DNA of 64,000 nt from Beroe forskalii (GCA_011033025.1 WFMF01000028.1:186001-250000), one strand, 5' to 3'; shown: positions 25,194 through 39,433, counted from the stretch's first letter. Notes: generated by a model from the letters alone, not told the origin. A program made the numbers and translations.

Positions 25194-26228
25194 TAAGGTA
25201 CTCTACTAAAATCTTTATTCACGTTTATTAAATCATGGTTTAATTGCTCTCCCCAAATGCTGAGAATTGAATAAAACCATTGTTCAATATATTGAAGAAG
25301 ATATACATCTCAGATTGAACCACTGCTTTTAAGAGCAGAACTAAACCATTATTCAAAATGTAAGCATGTATTTGACTCACCGTGCACGAGAAATAGGCGG
25401 TTAAACGTCATAAATCACTCTAACAACTCGTAGTAATAACATCTTTACTAACCGCGTATTGTTTGAGTAGGACCCCTCCTATACATTCAACTCTGTGTTG
25501 AGGAAAGAACAGAGCATTGTTAACCTACAGATGAGTTAAAAGGCTTATCATTAACCGATATAGTGGGAGATAATACAGCTGATAATTCTATACGGATATA
25601 TAATGATTCCGGATAAGGATCTTGGGAGCAAAGAGAGAAATCTCCAAATTTCATGTTTTAAGGATCTGGAAACCTCAGCGCCCAGGCGGAGTTACGGAGT
25701 TACAATCTAGTTCTACGTTCTTGTAGCTCTGTGTACCGTTTCAACACCACCACATGCTAATCTATACCAGTGTAGGAGACCAAGTTACAGGACTACAGAA
25801 TAAGAAACGTGAACCAGGAAAATAAAAATACAGGAAATAACGTTTTTCCCGGTTCCGGTTGGATCAGCAAATTTGGCACACTCAAACGAGCCATGATTTC
25901 ACGTGCAATAATTTCAAGACCAACGTACTTCAGTAACGTCAGTAACGTCAGATGTCAAAAGTTGACAACTTTTGAGTTTTTATCAAGTTGTTTTGACCAC
26001 AAAAGTATAATCTTTTCCAGGTTAAGAACTGTACTCAACAGAACACATCATACCCCCATCATAACGTAAAATTCAAAGAAAGATGTAACATATTATGTCA
26101 TCTGAATACCGAATGAAATAAAACCATGACTGACAACCTGGCTTTCGAGAGTAACTGAAGGAAATATCATTTCACTTCAGTTAAAATTTAAACGAGTAAA
26201 CTCCTACAGTTTATTAGTTTGCCTGTAC

Positions 26229-26336
26229 CTTGTGGGTTTTGATGAGTTGTCGGAGGGATCTGATGTTTGTGTCCACATCTCTGATTTGAGAGTAGAGGTG
26301 TGTCGTGAAGAGGAGGTACTGTTCACACTGCTGCTT
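26229..26336 (-). CDS. Coiled-coil protein, unit B, exon 1 of the block
   Basis: An acceptor ending ctcag is followed by 36 codons, KQQCEQYLLF...LIKTHK, with the canonical donor AAG|gtacag, phase 0 at both ends. The three differences from unit A are silent. Reading past the donor meets stop codons within five codons, which supports the splice site. This is the most 5' exon of the gene found in the window; upstream exons may lie to the right, beyond the large inverted duplication. Confidence 0.75.
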
Positions 26337-27501
26337 CTGAGGGGATGGAGCAGGTTAGAGACTCAGCGAGCAGAAATACACACGCGTTTTACTGATAAGA
26401 AGAAAATAGCCGTGATTTGCTCCAGGCTCATGCGCCGGAAAATCTGAGCGCGTGGCTGCGTCATCAAAGCGCGTCTTATTTTATAGTTTTATATTTATCG
26501 CACACTGCGACTCAGAGGTGAATCAAGTAAGGGGATTTTCTGTTTGCATGATGAATCTTAAGATCTTAGGGTGAAATAATTTATTTTCTGTGACCATATT
26601 TGACCTTCATACCCGCATAATAATAAAAAGAACTATTGAACATATTTTGCCGTGAGATTGTGAGAGCTGGTGCTCGCTCACCATGAAAGATACAGGTGCC
26701 CCCAGACAATACGCAGACAAAACACCAGGTCAATACTCTCTCTGGAAAAGGACGAGTAGAGAAAAACACTAGAGATCTGTGAGGTCTAAAACCACTGAGA
26801 ATCAATAGAGAAGTATTGCACGAGGTGCATGAACAACATGTACAGCGTATGGGAGGTCACGTTCATGGTTAGAAGTGGTTAACCCGTGATGTAATACTCT
26901 GCAGTAGTTGAAGGGGGAGATGATAGCAATTTTCAAGGAAAAAGTCCAGGTCACTTACTCACTTTAAAATAACCCACCCCATTTAAATAATTTTTAAAGT
27001 TTTCATCACATTTAGTGGCAACCCCCCTCCCTCCGTTAGCACGAAATTCTCAAACCCCCCACCCCGGTACGCTTATTTCGAACCCCCCGCTTATTAGCTA
27101 CTGCAGAGTACACAGCTTAGTTGGAGCGTGATCAGTGATGCTTTTTAAATATAGCAGTTATATTTAAATATAGCAGTTACGTCTGGGTGGCTTAATAATA
27201 CTGGTGGTAGGTGATTATAGGTACACATTTGCTGACTGCTGAATTTATCAGCTATTCAGATTGGGATTTAATATAAGGATTATTAAGTTCAATAGAATTC
27301 TGCTTTAAACCTCCTCATCTCATTTGAAGATCAATTCAACATTAACCTAATAACCTAATCACAAATCCCAGCCCTATTTGAGTATATTCAGAGATAAGGA
27401 TCAACTCAGAGTCTGTTGCTAGGGACCAGGGACTAGGAGTGACTTCATAATCATGGATTTTAAAGGTGGGTTAGTGATGTCAAAGTACCTGCTTATAAGA
27501 C

Positions 27502-29448
27502 CTGGAGTAAGCTGGAAGTTGTACTGATGTAGTAGTTCAGTACACAATATCTTGTGGGAATATGAGCTCTATCAACAGTACATTTACGTCGCATATCATA
27601 CTGTGAAGGCTTTTGAACTACAGATTATTATAGTAGTAGTATTATTGTCATTGAAAACGTAGGATATATATTAGGTCTTAAGTATATACCAAGGTCTTTT
27701 AAAACATAGTACAGGTCTTAGAGTCAGACCACCACTGATCTCTGACCTTTGTACTACTACATTAAACTAATTGCCTACCACTTGCACTACTAACACAACA
27801 ATACCTTAACTTATAGTTATAGTGCTCCATAACAAATGAAATTATTATTGTTGATCAATAAAACGCAGATTATAGTATTTGGTGTAACTGTGAGAGGTCG
27901 CAGTGCATCTTACAGACAAACAAAACTAGTAATAATGAAATTGATGGTTGAGAGTGACGTCATTATCATAGCTCAGAATGGGAATCTGGTGGAATACATA
28001 TTTCGCTCACGACTCATCAGTTACTTTCGTTACTCTCCTAGATAACTAAAATCTCAGGTAGGTAAATGATAAATGTAGCCACTTAAATTACCGCCTTTAC
28101 TCAAAGGTGTTATTCATGTGTGGGCCTTGTTACACGTTTCGCTTGAGAGTGAAAGTAGTGTCTAGGGTCATGGTGGACTGGTGCGTGGTGGTGCTAATAA
28201 CAGTTTAACATAGAAACGTTAAAATGTCTAACACACTATAATATGTAGAGCACAAACAAGTTAGACAGCTGTGATGTCATTTTCACGGCTAAGAGAAGTC
28301 AATAGATAGCGTCACTCCATCTATCTCCGTGCTCAGTCCCCACATATATCATTTTATGTGCAATAACAGGGTAATAGTAGGGGCCAGTACGTCCAGCAGC
28401 AGCTCAGACTCAAGGTATAATACCACAGCAGCTGATTGACTCAACAACAATCACTGATTGTTTTGGAGTTTTAACGTTTAACCTCCCCACACACAGGACA
28501 TCTCATTATGCGTCTCAGTGTCTTACGACTACTTTATATTAGTAGTAGCCATGACACACACGTATAAACAGACAAACACACACGTATAAACAGACGGTGA
28601 CAGGCCGTGCTATGTTACAGATACAACCTCACAATAACAGACCTTACATCTGAACAGTGGTTAGTGACGCTTACCAAGTTACCACACTACTTCATGTTTG
28701 GTAACAACCGAACTGGTTCATGAGGGAGAATTGGGCAGGTTTTTTATATAAAGTCTGACCTAATTCAAAAGACTTGTAGATTTAGATTTACCTTCATCTC
28801 TCTTCCCTTCATCTCTCAATAACAATAATATCGGCTCAGTGACTGTTGTCGGTTGCCTTCAAAGCTACAACTTCACTCGGAGATTGGTAAGAGTTCTAGT
28901 TCCTCCAAGTCCGCCGGTATGACAGTGATGTGGAAGAAGTCGGCTCTGTCCAGAGCAAGAAGCTCGAACTGAGTTCCTATTGGAAAGTACCGTTGACACA
29001 AGTCTATCTACAATAATTGATGCACATGCTATTTACTTATTTAGTAGTAAGATTAATCGTTGGAGGCTGTACCAGTTGCAAGTTTATATGTGGAGGAGTG
29101 GTCAGCTGCAGCTTGAGCTAGACAGAGCTTTTTAGATAACCTACGCGACTTGCAAAGCTTTTAATGGGTGCATAAAACTTGCAATCAATGGTGGACAACG
29201 TTAATAACATGCTAATGCAGTTTCTCTCTCTTCATTCATTTTAAACTTACATTAGCAGAGAATTTCTTTGTCTCCAAGTCTCAATTTTCATTTAGCAAGA
29301 TTTTAGTAAAGGAAGCTTTTTTCATTCAAACTGACTAACTTGAATAAGTAAGAAGAAATAACCCAACCAGCTCTCTAAATCAACTCGTTCTATTTGATGC
29401 TGCTATTCGGTATATAACAACTTAAAAGGACGCCTGACCTATGACATT
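27502..29448. repeat. Left arm of a large inverted duplication
   Basis: The sequence from ctggagtaagctgg (27502) through ttggtgtaactgtgagaggtcg (near 27880), the cacacgtataaacagac tract (28560-28600) and cgcctgac (29430) is repeated in inverse complement on the right, in the order expected of one continuous arm. Divergence by substitutions and small indels is evident. No coding capacity is recognised, and no clear terminal motif or target duplication was found. Confidence 0.85.
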
Positions 29449-32138
29449 TTCGATAATGAGAACACAGTCAATACATGTGACATATCCCGTTGACATTTAC
29501 ACTATTTGCACTTCGAGATGAACCCCGAGGCGAGGGAAGGTGGATGAAAGGCTGTTAATTTTCAGGGTGATAAAGCCTTTCATTTTTACACGTAGGAACC
29601 TTTCGGCTATTCTTCTTTGCGCTCCATACAGGATTCACTCTGCTCCTTCTTACCTATTAATGGTGCAACATATTAGCCTCTTGGTGTGGGTAAAAAGTTT
29701 GATATTCTTTTGTGATAATTGAGGGGTTTTGTTGCATGGCTTTTGGCCCGATCAGAGGGCAAACTTTACCTATAATATTTTCTAAGTCCCCCCCCCCCCT
29801 ACTTTTCCTCTCCTACTACTGCAGTGCCAGTGTGTCTGGTGTGGATCCATTAGCGAGTATATTAATAGTAACTTAGTTCTATCTGTTGCTCACTTAACAG
29901 TTAAATGTTAATGCACAAGCTCAGCTGTACAGTGTACAAACATTACACTTATAATACGCTTACAACTTGCTCCGAAAGTAGAAGAAGCTCCGAAAGTCTG
30001 AATTCTGACTGCATGAGTGCTTGCACCAGTAGACTCTATCACCGGCCGACTTTGACACCAGTTGCTCTTGAAACTGACACCAATTGACTTGAGCATTCTA
30101 CTCTAACATAATTGCACCCTGACTCTACTCCATTCATACACCACTTATCCAGAGAGCAGTTCCTCACTTGTTGAATTGTTGTTGAGGAGCCCTGCAACCA
30201 CCTCCATTCTCTCCAATCATCTCTGATGTGCGTGACCACTATGCTATTATCGGCTATGAAGGAGCAACGATAACAAAACTACATGTCACAGGCAGAAATA
30301 GGCAGTTTTAACGCAATCATTAACCATTCTACAGCCTGATAATGACCTCACTCTCACCCGCCTACTCCTCCTATATGGGCTGCCCATGCAGCTGTTCGTC
30401 TGAATCCCACCGCTGTTACTTCCCTGACTCAGGTCTGACTAATTAGCCTGCCTTCTAATTAGCCTCCTTTTCCTATAAATATATATAACTGTTAGCCTAA
30501 TTAGCCTAATTATCTTTACATGTTGGGAGATGATCATGATATATATTGCGATGATGTTTCCTAGCTCATCATCGTCTTGTTGTCTAGGTAATTAGCTCAA
30601 TGTACTGCAGCTCACTGATCATATGGGATGTATTATTACTATTAGTTAACATTGTACACACACATGATATAAAGTGCTAGCGATTAGTAGCTTTTAAAGA
30701 ATGTAATTAGTGTTCACGAGAGATTCACCTCGCTTCTTCTTTCTTCATCTTCTTCAGAGCTGAGATGGAAGATAATTGGTACACAATCTCGTGATATTAT
30801 GATGATGGTAGACGCGATGGAGGCAATTATCAGTTTATCAGTTTGAGAAAGTGAGAAGTTGGCATGAAATATAATACGAAGCGTCTGTTGGCATTCTAGA
30901 GAATTATGCCAACTTGGAAAAGGTCTCAACGCATATTTGACAAAATTGCATCATTGAACTATCAGCATGAAAATATCCGCCCTTCTAGATCCAATTAGCG
31001 TATTATCAATACACTATTCTACGGCTAATTATCGTTTGTTTGCATCTCTTTCTCGACATAATTGCCCCACAATCTGGTTGTATCTACTGAGGTTCACTAA
31101 GTCGGGAATGATATGTAGGCAGCTGAACATGATGCAAGCGTTTTGGTTTAAAATGACAATAAGATGATAAGCGTAACCGCCTATTTGACCCTCGCGACAT
31201 TCAGTGATAAATGAGAATGAGTGTAATTCCCTAATGGGTTTCGCATCATTAAAGATACGTTTCCGGGCCACCTGTTTCACCTATTGTCTGGTATATACCG
31301 CAGAATTCCTCCCTGCTAGACCTTCTGCTGGCGAGAATAAAACAAAAGTATGAAACCTTCAAGTATATTTTAAAGGTGCCAAAATGTATTTTCCAAGTAT
31401 GCTGGAACATTTCTTGGAAAGTTGGAATCGGTAAGCCTAAATAATTGAACAAGAGAAATGATTTGAGGGTAGTAACACATCTAGGATATTACAGTTATCC
31501 GACTTTTATAATGTGCACGCCATAAGCTCTTATAACAAGTGAACATGACAATTAACTCGGACATATTGAAATTTCACAATTCAGACCCTGACCCACATTA
31601 AAATGCAATGTAGGTAATGTGCCCCCAATAACTTGCCCCCTGCACGACTCTATGATATATGCCAAGTTCAAGGGAAATGCCAGGACATGTTTGACAGCGT
31701 GTACCTTGTATAGTCTTTGTTTAGCTGCGCATGTTATTATAACGAGAGAGGTGTTACCTTGACTTCCATTGTACAGCGGTGTGAGTACTGGCACACTGTG
31801 CCGAAGATATATTGGCGGCCGAGTTGAGAGAAGTAAAGAGGAACTTGGTCAAGGAGGAGAGAGGATCAGATGTTTATAATTTGAAATCTGACAATGATAA
31901 TGATATCTTGCTATCCTAATATTGTCGGATTGGCATACTTCAAGCTTACCGCCCTGAAGATATCCTTAGTCATAATTTGGCATATCATTAGGTTTGATAA
32001 TATAAAACAAATTTTAATTGCGGGTTTAATCCATAAGAGGTGAATGATTTCAAAGATTTTTGTTGTATCATAATGCTGCCCGCGAATTTCAGACCTCTTA
32101 GAAATTAGAATACCTGTCATTGCATCTGTGTGTCTGTG

Positions 32139-32170
<32 letters not shown>

Positions 32171-33508
32171 ACTGCATCTATCTCCTGTGTGTCTATAATG
32201 GTGAAGGTTGATAATTATATAACTGCAGTGGTGGCATGTGCAAGCCTACTGAAACAATCTCTATTACAAGCCTTTGTTCTGTAAATTAAGATATAATATA
32301 ATGATCTACACAGGGATGCACTGCATGGCAGATCAGCTCCACTTAGGATGAAGAATGAGTATAAATTAATGCTGCATTTATTATGAAATGACCTGCAATT
32401 TACCTGGTGATTCTAAAGTTGAGCGAAATGAACTTCAGTGGATTCAAAGAGGTAGTTTTTCTGCTTTTTATTCCGTGACCAGTAAACTGTAAAGTAGTAA
32501 CGATTATGACTTTATAATTATGAGTTTCACAACATCTTGAGAGTAGCACCACTTAGATGTGACATAATGCACCCACATTAAATTCGAATCAGTGGTATAA
32601 TTTCAGCTTGCTTGTGCCAGAGATTATGGTGTGTAGTTTTATTTCATATAATGGTACGTCATGTGCGTTGCAGTAACACTGAAAATCACTTTATTACAAA
32701 TTGCTGAAACATCTTAGCCCCCTTGTTAAACGCATAATGATTATGTACTCATTACACAACGTGTCCCCTTTGATAATACTACTGAAACATGGATAATACC
32801 CACATTATATTTACAATATACAGAGTGTCTCTCTGAGTACATCCCCGGGAACAATGTCTGTGAGAACAATGTGTAGCTCTGTAACATCCCAACTTCATGC
32901 CACATACTTTCTCCCTGACCCTAATATGTGCACGAGATAAAAAGCTGGTGAGATGACGTCATTATCACAGCTCAAAGTGGTAGGTTGATGACGATAAACC
33001 ACTCTCTGGCTATAGTAAGCTGCTGTAACCCTAGCATTGTAATGATACGAACCCTAATATTATACCCTACTTGATACCCCACCATAATACTGTAGACAAT
33101 ACCCGATACTCCATTACACTCTCAATTCTCATGTTTAGTAAGACCATGGGTGGCAGGATCATGTTGAGCAGGATACAAGCTGGCGGTTGGAGGGACGTTG
33201 CTATCGTGGTTTAAAGTAGAGAATTTCTGGTATCACGGAGTCCCTGTGTGGGAACTGAGAACAGTGATACACTCTGGAGTTGGTACCCTGGATTTTAATG
33301 GGCTGTTACAATGTGAAACTTGCTCTTTGTAATGTTGTCCAGGTAGACACAGAAATTACCTCACTGCTGGTTAAATCATGTTAAATGACATATGTCTTTA
33401 AAGCCAATTTCTTCTCAATGGACTTCCTTTTACATTAAACACCGAAACACCTGATTCTACTACCCAATTAGTTCAATAAAGTCAGGGGCAAATTATTTTT
33501 GCGTGAAA
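29449..33508. other. Loop of the inverted duplication, no gene seen
   Basis: About 4 kb of AT-rich sequence separates the arms. It contains a poly-C tract near 29790, TAATTAGCCT repeats near 30440-30510 and a TCTG microsatellite (about 32130-32170). Short open frames show no recognisable domain. It may be the internal part of a long foldback element that has lost its genes, or ordinary intergenic DNA between duplicated arms. Confidence 0.5.
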
Positions 33509-34358
33509 AAGTCTCAAAAGTCAGGCGTCTCGTTAAGTTTTTATTTACCGAATAGCAGCATGAATTTAGGACGAGTTGGTTCTAAGAGCTGGTAGAGTAA
33601 TTTCTTATTACTTCTATACTTTTTCAAGTAAGTCAGTGTGAAAAAGCTTTCTTCACTAAAATGTTACTAAATGAAAATTGAGACTTGGAGACAAAGAAAT
33701 TCTCTGCTAATGTAAGTTTGAAATGAATGAATAGAGAGAGAGAAACTGCATTAGCATGTTATTAACGATGTCCACCATTGATTGCAAGTTTTATGCACCC
33801 ATTAAAAGCTTTGCAAGTCGCGTAGGTTACCTAAAAAGCTCTGTCTAGCTCAAGCTGCAGCTGACCACTCCTCCACTTGCAAACTTACAACCGGTACAGC
33901 CTTAAACGAGTAATCTTACTACTAAATAGCACGTGCATCAATTATTGAAGATGGACTGTGTCAACGGTACTTTCCAATAGGAACTCAGTTCGAGCTTCTT
34001 GCTCTGTACAGAGCAGACTTCTTCCGTGATACCGGCTGCCTTGGAGGAACTAAGGCTCTGACCAATCTATGAGTGAAGTTGTAGCTTTGAAGGCAACCGA
34101 CAACCGTCGCTGTGCCGATATTATGGTTATTGAGAGATGAAGAGGAATCTAAATCTACAAATCTACAAATCTTTTGATTTATGTCAGACTTTACATCAAA
34201 AACACGCTCAATTTCCCCGGGGATGAACCAGAGCGGATGTTATCAAACATGAAGTAGTGTGGTAACTTGGTAAGCGTCACTAACCACTGTTCAGCTATAA
34301 AGTCTGTTATTGCTCGAGGTTATCTGTAACATAGCACGGCCTGTCACCGTCTGTTTAT

Positions 34359-34395
<37 letters not shown>

Positions 34396-35156
34396 TGTGT
34401 CTGTTTATACGTGTGTGTCATGGCTACTACTAATATAAAGTAGTCGTAAGACACTGAGACGCATAATGAGATGTCCTGTGTGTGGGGAGGGTTTAAACGT
34501 TAAAACTCCAAAACAATCAGCTGTTGTGGAGTCAATCAGCTGCTGTGGTATTATACCGTGAGTCTAGCTGCTGGACGTCCGACGTACTGGCCCCTACTAT
34601 TACCCTGTTATTGATCACATAAAGTCATAATATGGAGACTGTGCAAGGAAATAGATGGAGTGGTGCTATCAATTTACCACTCTAAGCTATTAAAATTACA
34701 TCACGCACTTTAATAAGCTGACTGTTTGTGCTCTACATATTATAGTGTGATAGACATTTTAACGTTTCTATGTTAAACTGTTATAAGCACCACCACTCAC
34801 CAGTCCACCATGACCCTAGTCCCTAGACACTATTTCACACTCAAACGAAACGTGTAGCAGGCCTAACACATGAGTAACACCTTTGAGTAAAGGGAGTAAT
34901 TTAAGTGGCTACATTTATCATTTAAACCTACCTTAGATTTTAGTTATCTCGGAGAGTAAGGAAAGTAACAGATATGGGTCGTTAGCGAAATAAGTATGTC
35001 ATCCGGGTTCACCATATTCCCATTCTAAGCTATGATAATGACGTCACCCTCAACCACCAAGTTTATTACTAGTTTGTAAGATGAACGACCTCTTACAGTT
35101 ACACCAAATACTATAATCTGCGTTTTATTGATCAACAACAATAATACCATTCGTTA
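33509..35156. repeat. Right arm of the inverted duplication, inner part
   Basis: This is the complement of about 27835-29448, ending at ataataccattcgtta where a 5.16-kb element is inserted. The arm carries a GT microsatellite at about 34360-34392 that is much shorter in the left arm. Its outer remainder resumes at 40317. Confidence 0.85.
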
Positions 35157-35251
35157 CCCCTATGTTCCATGGCCATATTTTCACCCATATATATCAGTGA
35201 GATTTATTTTCTGATATTTTTTACCCATATTTTTACGATTTTACTGATATA

Positions 35252-35911
35252 CCTTATTGTAGTAAATTAAGCACTCAAAAAATTAAGCCTACACGTCATT
35301 AAGCACCATGAAATTAGGCCCTTTTAACACATATGGTGCTTAATTACATGAAGGCTTGATTTCAGGTAGGCCTAATTACTTGTAGGCTTAATTAAATTTT
35401 TCACAATTAATTGAGATGACATGCAAATTTTAATGTGTGTGTTTTCTAAAACAGATTTAAGTTCTGACTGAAGAAAAGTTCCGGTCACCAATCACACAAG
35501 GAGGGCTGTAGATCAAGAGTCATGTCAGACTTTTTGGTGTTCTCTGCGTACATCAAGGAGAGCAACAGCTTTTAAAGATCTGACAAGGATGATTCAAAAG
35601 GATGTAGAACCAAGACCTTGTTGAAGCTGAAGACGAGGAGATGGAGGCTTATGACAAGGATATTTGATAATTCCATTATTTTCAATTCATCATTAAATTA
35701 TTATTAAGATTCTTTACTTCCATTGTTCTAAATTACCACTGTACATAATATAGCAAAATATCGAACATTTTTTGACATTTAAAATCCCAAAATTATATGA
35801 AAATTAAGGCATAAAAAAATTAAGCCAGCATGTCATTAAGCACCATGAAATTAAGCCCTTTTCGAGGCATTGGTGCTTAATTTTCTGAGTGCTTAATTTC
35901 CTACAATAAGG
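35252..35911. mobile_element. 660-bp TA-flanked element related in design to 17251-18049
   Basis: The termini ccttattgtagtaaattaag and ctacaataagg are inverted and flanked by TA (35250-35251 and 35912-35913). Subterminal ttaagcac-type motifs occur in both orientations. On the plus strand near 35610-35670 a frame ends QDLVEAEDEEMEAYDKDI and a stop, an acidic tail like that of pogo-type transposases. It is an internally deleted, non-autonomous copy nested in the 5.16-kb element. Confidence 0.78.
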
Positions 35912-36778
35912 TAATTCGGTCGAAAAAATATGTGCGAGCCGGCACATATTAAATTTTTTTACTCATATATATGGGTAGCGGGCACCTAGATCGCGTTCTA
36001 ATTGATACGCTTAATTGAATTTTGACATGTACCCAGGTATTCTGTGTGTTAATGAGGTAATTGTTTACATTCTACACTCTATATTCTACAACCGAGCTCG
36101 AGCTCGTTCACCATTGACCTTGATCGAGGCGGATCGAGGAAATAAAAACTCTTGATTTTGCAATTGGGGAATATGAAATTAAAAATTTAAATGCATTGAA
36201 TAAAAACAATCAAATCATATTTATGTCATTGTATAGGTCATGCCATGTTTGTGAGCCACAGCCACGGAGAAACTGCTAATGAGGCCTTGATCAGGCTAAT
36301 GAGGCCGAGTACTGACCAATGGAGATCGTACCCAATCAATTTAATCAAGTCATTTATTATTTTGGCCTCTGACACTTTGTCAGGCTACTTTTAAATCTCG
36401 CACTGACCTTAAACGCATTGATTAAAGCCTTATGCAGAACAGTGAACACTGACAGTCATGTAATTTTTAAGCCATAAAATCTGAATTGTAAGCATTGACT
36501 ACATCATTACCGTAATCATTACCGACGGCCGTGGAGCGGTGGAATCGGCCAATTTGAGCCTCACATTGAGAAACCTACCTACAGTCATTATTCAATGGGT
36601 TGGTACATACCCCATTCGCTCATTCGGTGAAGGTAACATAGTGAGTGAGCAAAAATTTCTCTGACAAATCTGTCCCTTTTAAATCTACGGTGTTTTAACG
36701 GCCTACCTCCTCTAAAATCAGTGATTAATTAGGTCAGGCTCAAACATTAAGTTAGAGTTGAGGTTAGGGTTAGAGTTA

Positions 36779-39433
36779 GGCCGTTGTTCCTGGTCCGTTT
36801 TTGGTGCCGTTTCTGAAACGCAACCAAAAACGGTACCAAAAACGGCAAGTCATCATTGGTGGCCAAGAAAAACGGTCCAATGTGATGATGCCAAAGCGTT
36901 TCAAAAACGCTACCTACCGTTTCTGAATTGTGTAAACCGTTGATTAAATAATTGTATTATTAATGCAATCGCGTACACGCAGGAGGGGAGAGAGAGCTAG
37001 TTGATCTGTTCAGGAGTTGGTGAACTCAACTGGGAACTGGAGAAACTGAGAATGGTTTCATATTTGCTTTCCATCATACTCAAAATTCAAATATGATGTG
37101 TTGACACATATTTTTTACACAACACCGGTACTCAAATTTCCATTTGTACCTACCTATGAACTTTATTTTACCTTGTTCAATTTGCAAATTCACTTTCAAA
37201 TCATCATCGTCTGACGGATTCGCTCGACAAATCACAAAATTAAGAGATAACAGTATTTGATTAATAAAAGCTGCAAAAACAGCAGAGTAAAGACATCATT
37301 GCTTCATTGGTATAAATCGTCACGTCATTCGTACAATGGAAACTACAAAAATCATTTGAAAGTTCATACTTCATATTGGACAAAGGGGTGATATTCCACC
37401 CCAAAATCCTAAACGGACAAAAATAGGGTTTTGTTCACTGTACCAAACCATATTACCATTGTGAAATGAATCACTCAGATTGAAATTTTATGAAACTTTT
37501 TTTCGGAATACCTCAGGCTGATTGGACAAAACCCCGGTCATACGAGCGAATTACTGCGGGAGACTCCCGGGAGTACTCAGGGAGTACTCCAGGAGTACTC
37601 CGAGAGCCCTCCGGGAGTACTCCGAGAGTGCCACGGGAGTACCCTGGGAGTACCACGGGAGTAACCCGGGAGTCCCTCGAAAGTCCTACGGGAGTACCCC
37701 GGGAGTTCTACGGGAGTACCCCGGGAGTCCTACGGGAGTACCCCGGGAGTACTGCGGGAGTACTCCGAGAGTCCTACGGGAGTACCCCGGGAGTCCTCCG
37801 GGAGTACTCCGAGAGTCCTCTGGGAGTACTCCGAGAGTCCTCCGGGAGTACTCCGAGAGTCCTCCGGGAGTCCCCCGGTACTCCTGGGGTACTCCCGTAA
37901 GACTCCCGCGGCACACCTGTGTACGCCCGGGGCACTCCCGTGGTACTCCCGTAGGACTCTCGAGGGACTAGACTCCCGGGGTACTCCCGTGGTACTCCCA
38001 GGGTACTCCCGTGGCACTCCCGTGGTACTCCCGGGGGACTCCTGCGAGTACTCCCGGGGGACTCCTGCGAGTACTCCCGGAGGACTCTCGGAGTTCTCCC
38101 GGAGGACTCTCGGAATACTCCCGGAGGACTCTCGGAGTACTCCTGGAGGACTCTCGGAGTACTCCCGGAGGACTCTCGGAGTACTCCCGCAGTACTCCCG
38201 GAGGGCTCTCGGAGGACTCCCGGGAGTCTCCCGCAGTGATTCGCTCGTATGACCTGATTTCCACCCAACCATATTATGCACTATGCAGGTTATAAGTCCC
38301 GAAGTTGAGCTCCCCATGAAGTGAAAATTGAAACCTATTATGAAAATTTGATGTTTCTGTCACAAAAGCACAAAAAGCAACATTGTTACGCCATTAATTA
38401 ATCAAAATTATGAGTACAGTGGCACGATGAAGTGAACGAATTGAAATTTCTGAATTTGGCCATTTTCGGAGCCACCGTGCAGCAAAACTATTTCATGAAA
38501 TCCTAAGAAAAATAATTCTGATAAATTTGATCCTTTGTCTATGTATAAAACAATTTCCAACACCAGAGATGTAACCGGCTCAACAGTATAGTGCCATACT
38601 TTGACTCTTTGAGGGTCTATTCTTCACCCCTTTGTCATATCTGAGTTGACTAGTTGTCGTTAGGAAAGTAGGAAGATAAGTAGCAAACTTGAAATTAATC
38701 ATTATGTAATGTGTAACGATCTCATATTCTCATTATATTTATACTGTATGGATCACATTAGCTCATTAGACGTATTGATTGACATACTACACTATTAAAG
38801 CATTGATGGCGTGTCACGGGATCAGTCTGGCATTTCTATTCATTGAAGTCTGGGACATGTGTTTTGCCCAAATGGGTAGGTTGACCTAGTTACGTCGCTC
38901 ATTCAGGTGCAACGTGATACAATTTCAATGTCATGAGATATTATCGTCTATTAGGATTATGATGATTATAATTAAGATCAGAAATGTGAAGGTACCCTTT
39001 TGCAGAACCTTGGTTCGCAATATATATCGTTGCAAAGTGTAGCTTTTAACTTTATTACAATAATTGAACCATAACTTTGCTTTTGTGTATCGTACGAATG
39101 TCAGAAAAACGGGGTTGTTTATGTTTTAAAAAGATGAATCTAGTTGAATCATTTTCAACTTCGCGAAATTGCTGAAAACTATCCTCGTGATTTTAGCAAG
39201 TCACGTGATATTTTGCCGTTTTTCGAAAACGATTCCAAAAACGGCAGATGGGAAGCGTTTTTAGAAAAACGCCGTTTTTGAAAACGCCGTTTTTTATAAT
39301 TGGAAGCGTTTTTGAAAAACGCCGTTTTTGTTGAAAATGCGGGAACACTGGGAACCGTTTTTGTCCGTTTTTGGTACCGTTTTTGAAAAACGGCACCAAA
39401 AACGGCTCCAAAAACGGACCAGGAACAACGGCC
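36779..39433. mobile_element. 2.66-kb DNA element, TTA target duplication
   Basis: The left terminus ggccgttgttcctggtccgt and right terminus (complement) ggaccaggaacaacggcc are long inverted repeats whose subterminal zones are rich in ccgtttttgg/aaaacggcacc motifs. It is flanked by tta (36776-36778 and 39434-39436). It has no recognisable gene and carries the palindrome 37536-38254. Confidence 0.8.
37536..38254. mobile_element. 0.72-kb palindromic (foldback) element built of short palindromes
   Basis: The arms begin ggtcatacgagcgaattact and end with the complement. Between them is a GC-rich array of gggagtactccgagagtcct-type repeats, whose core ggagtactcc is itself a perfect palindrome. The orientation of the repeats flips near the centre (about 37890-37920), making one large foldback. 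It is open in several frames with SPREYSGST-like translations; this follows from the period being divisible by three and is not evidence of a protein. No clear target duplication was found. Confidence 0.75.

Larger units (their letters stand above)
10133..27156. repeat. Tandem duplication, unit B
   Basis: This is the second direct copy of the 306-10132 block. It is lengthened by at least five transposon insertions whose empty sites are intact in unit A. The order of landmarks is the same as in unit A. The downstream boundary is the last shared string, gatgctttttaaatatagca, ending at about 27156. Confidence 0.92.

Noticed and set aside
37490-38317. Ser/Arg/Gly-repeat frames on both strands
   Set aside because: Same reason: a short in-phase repeat within a foldback element.
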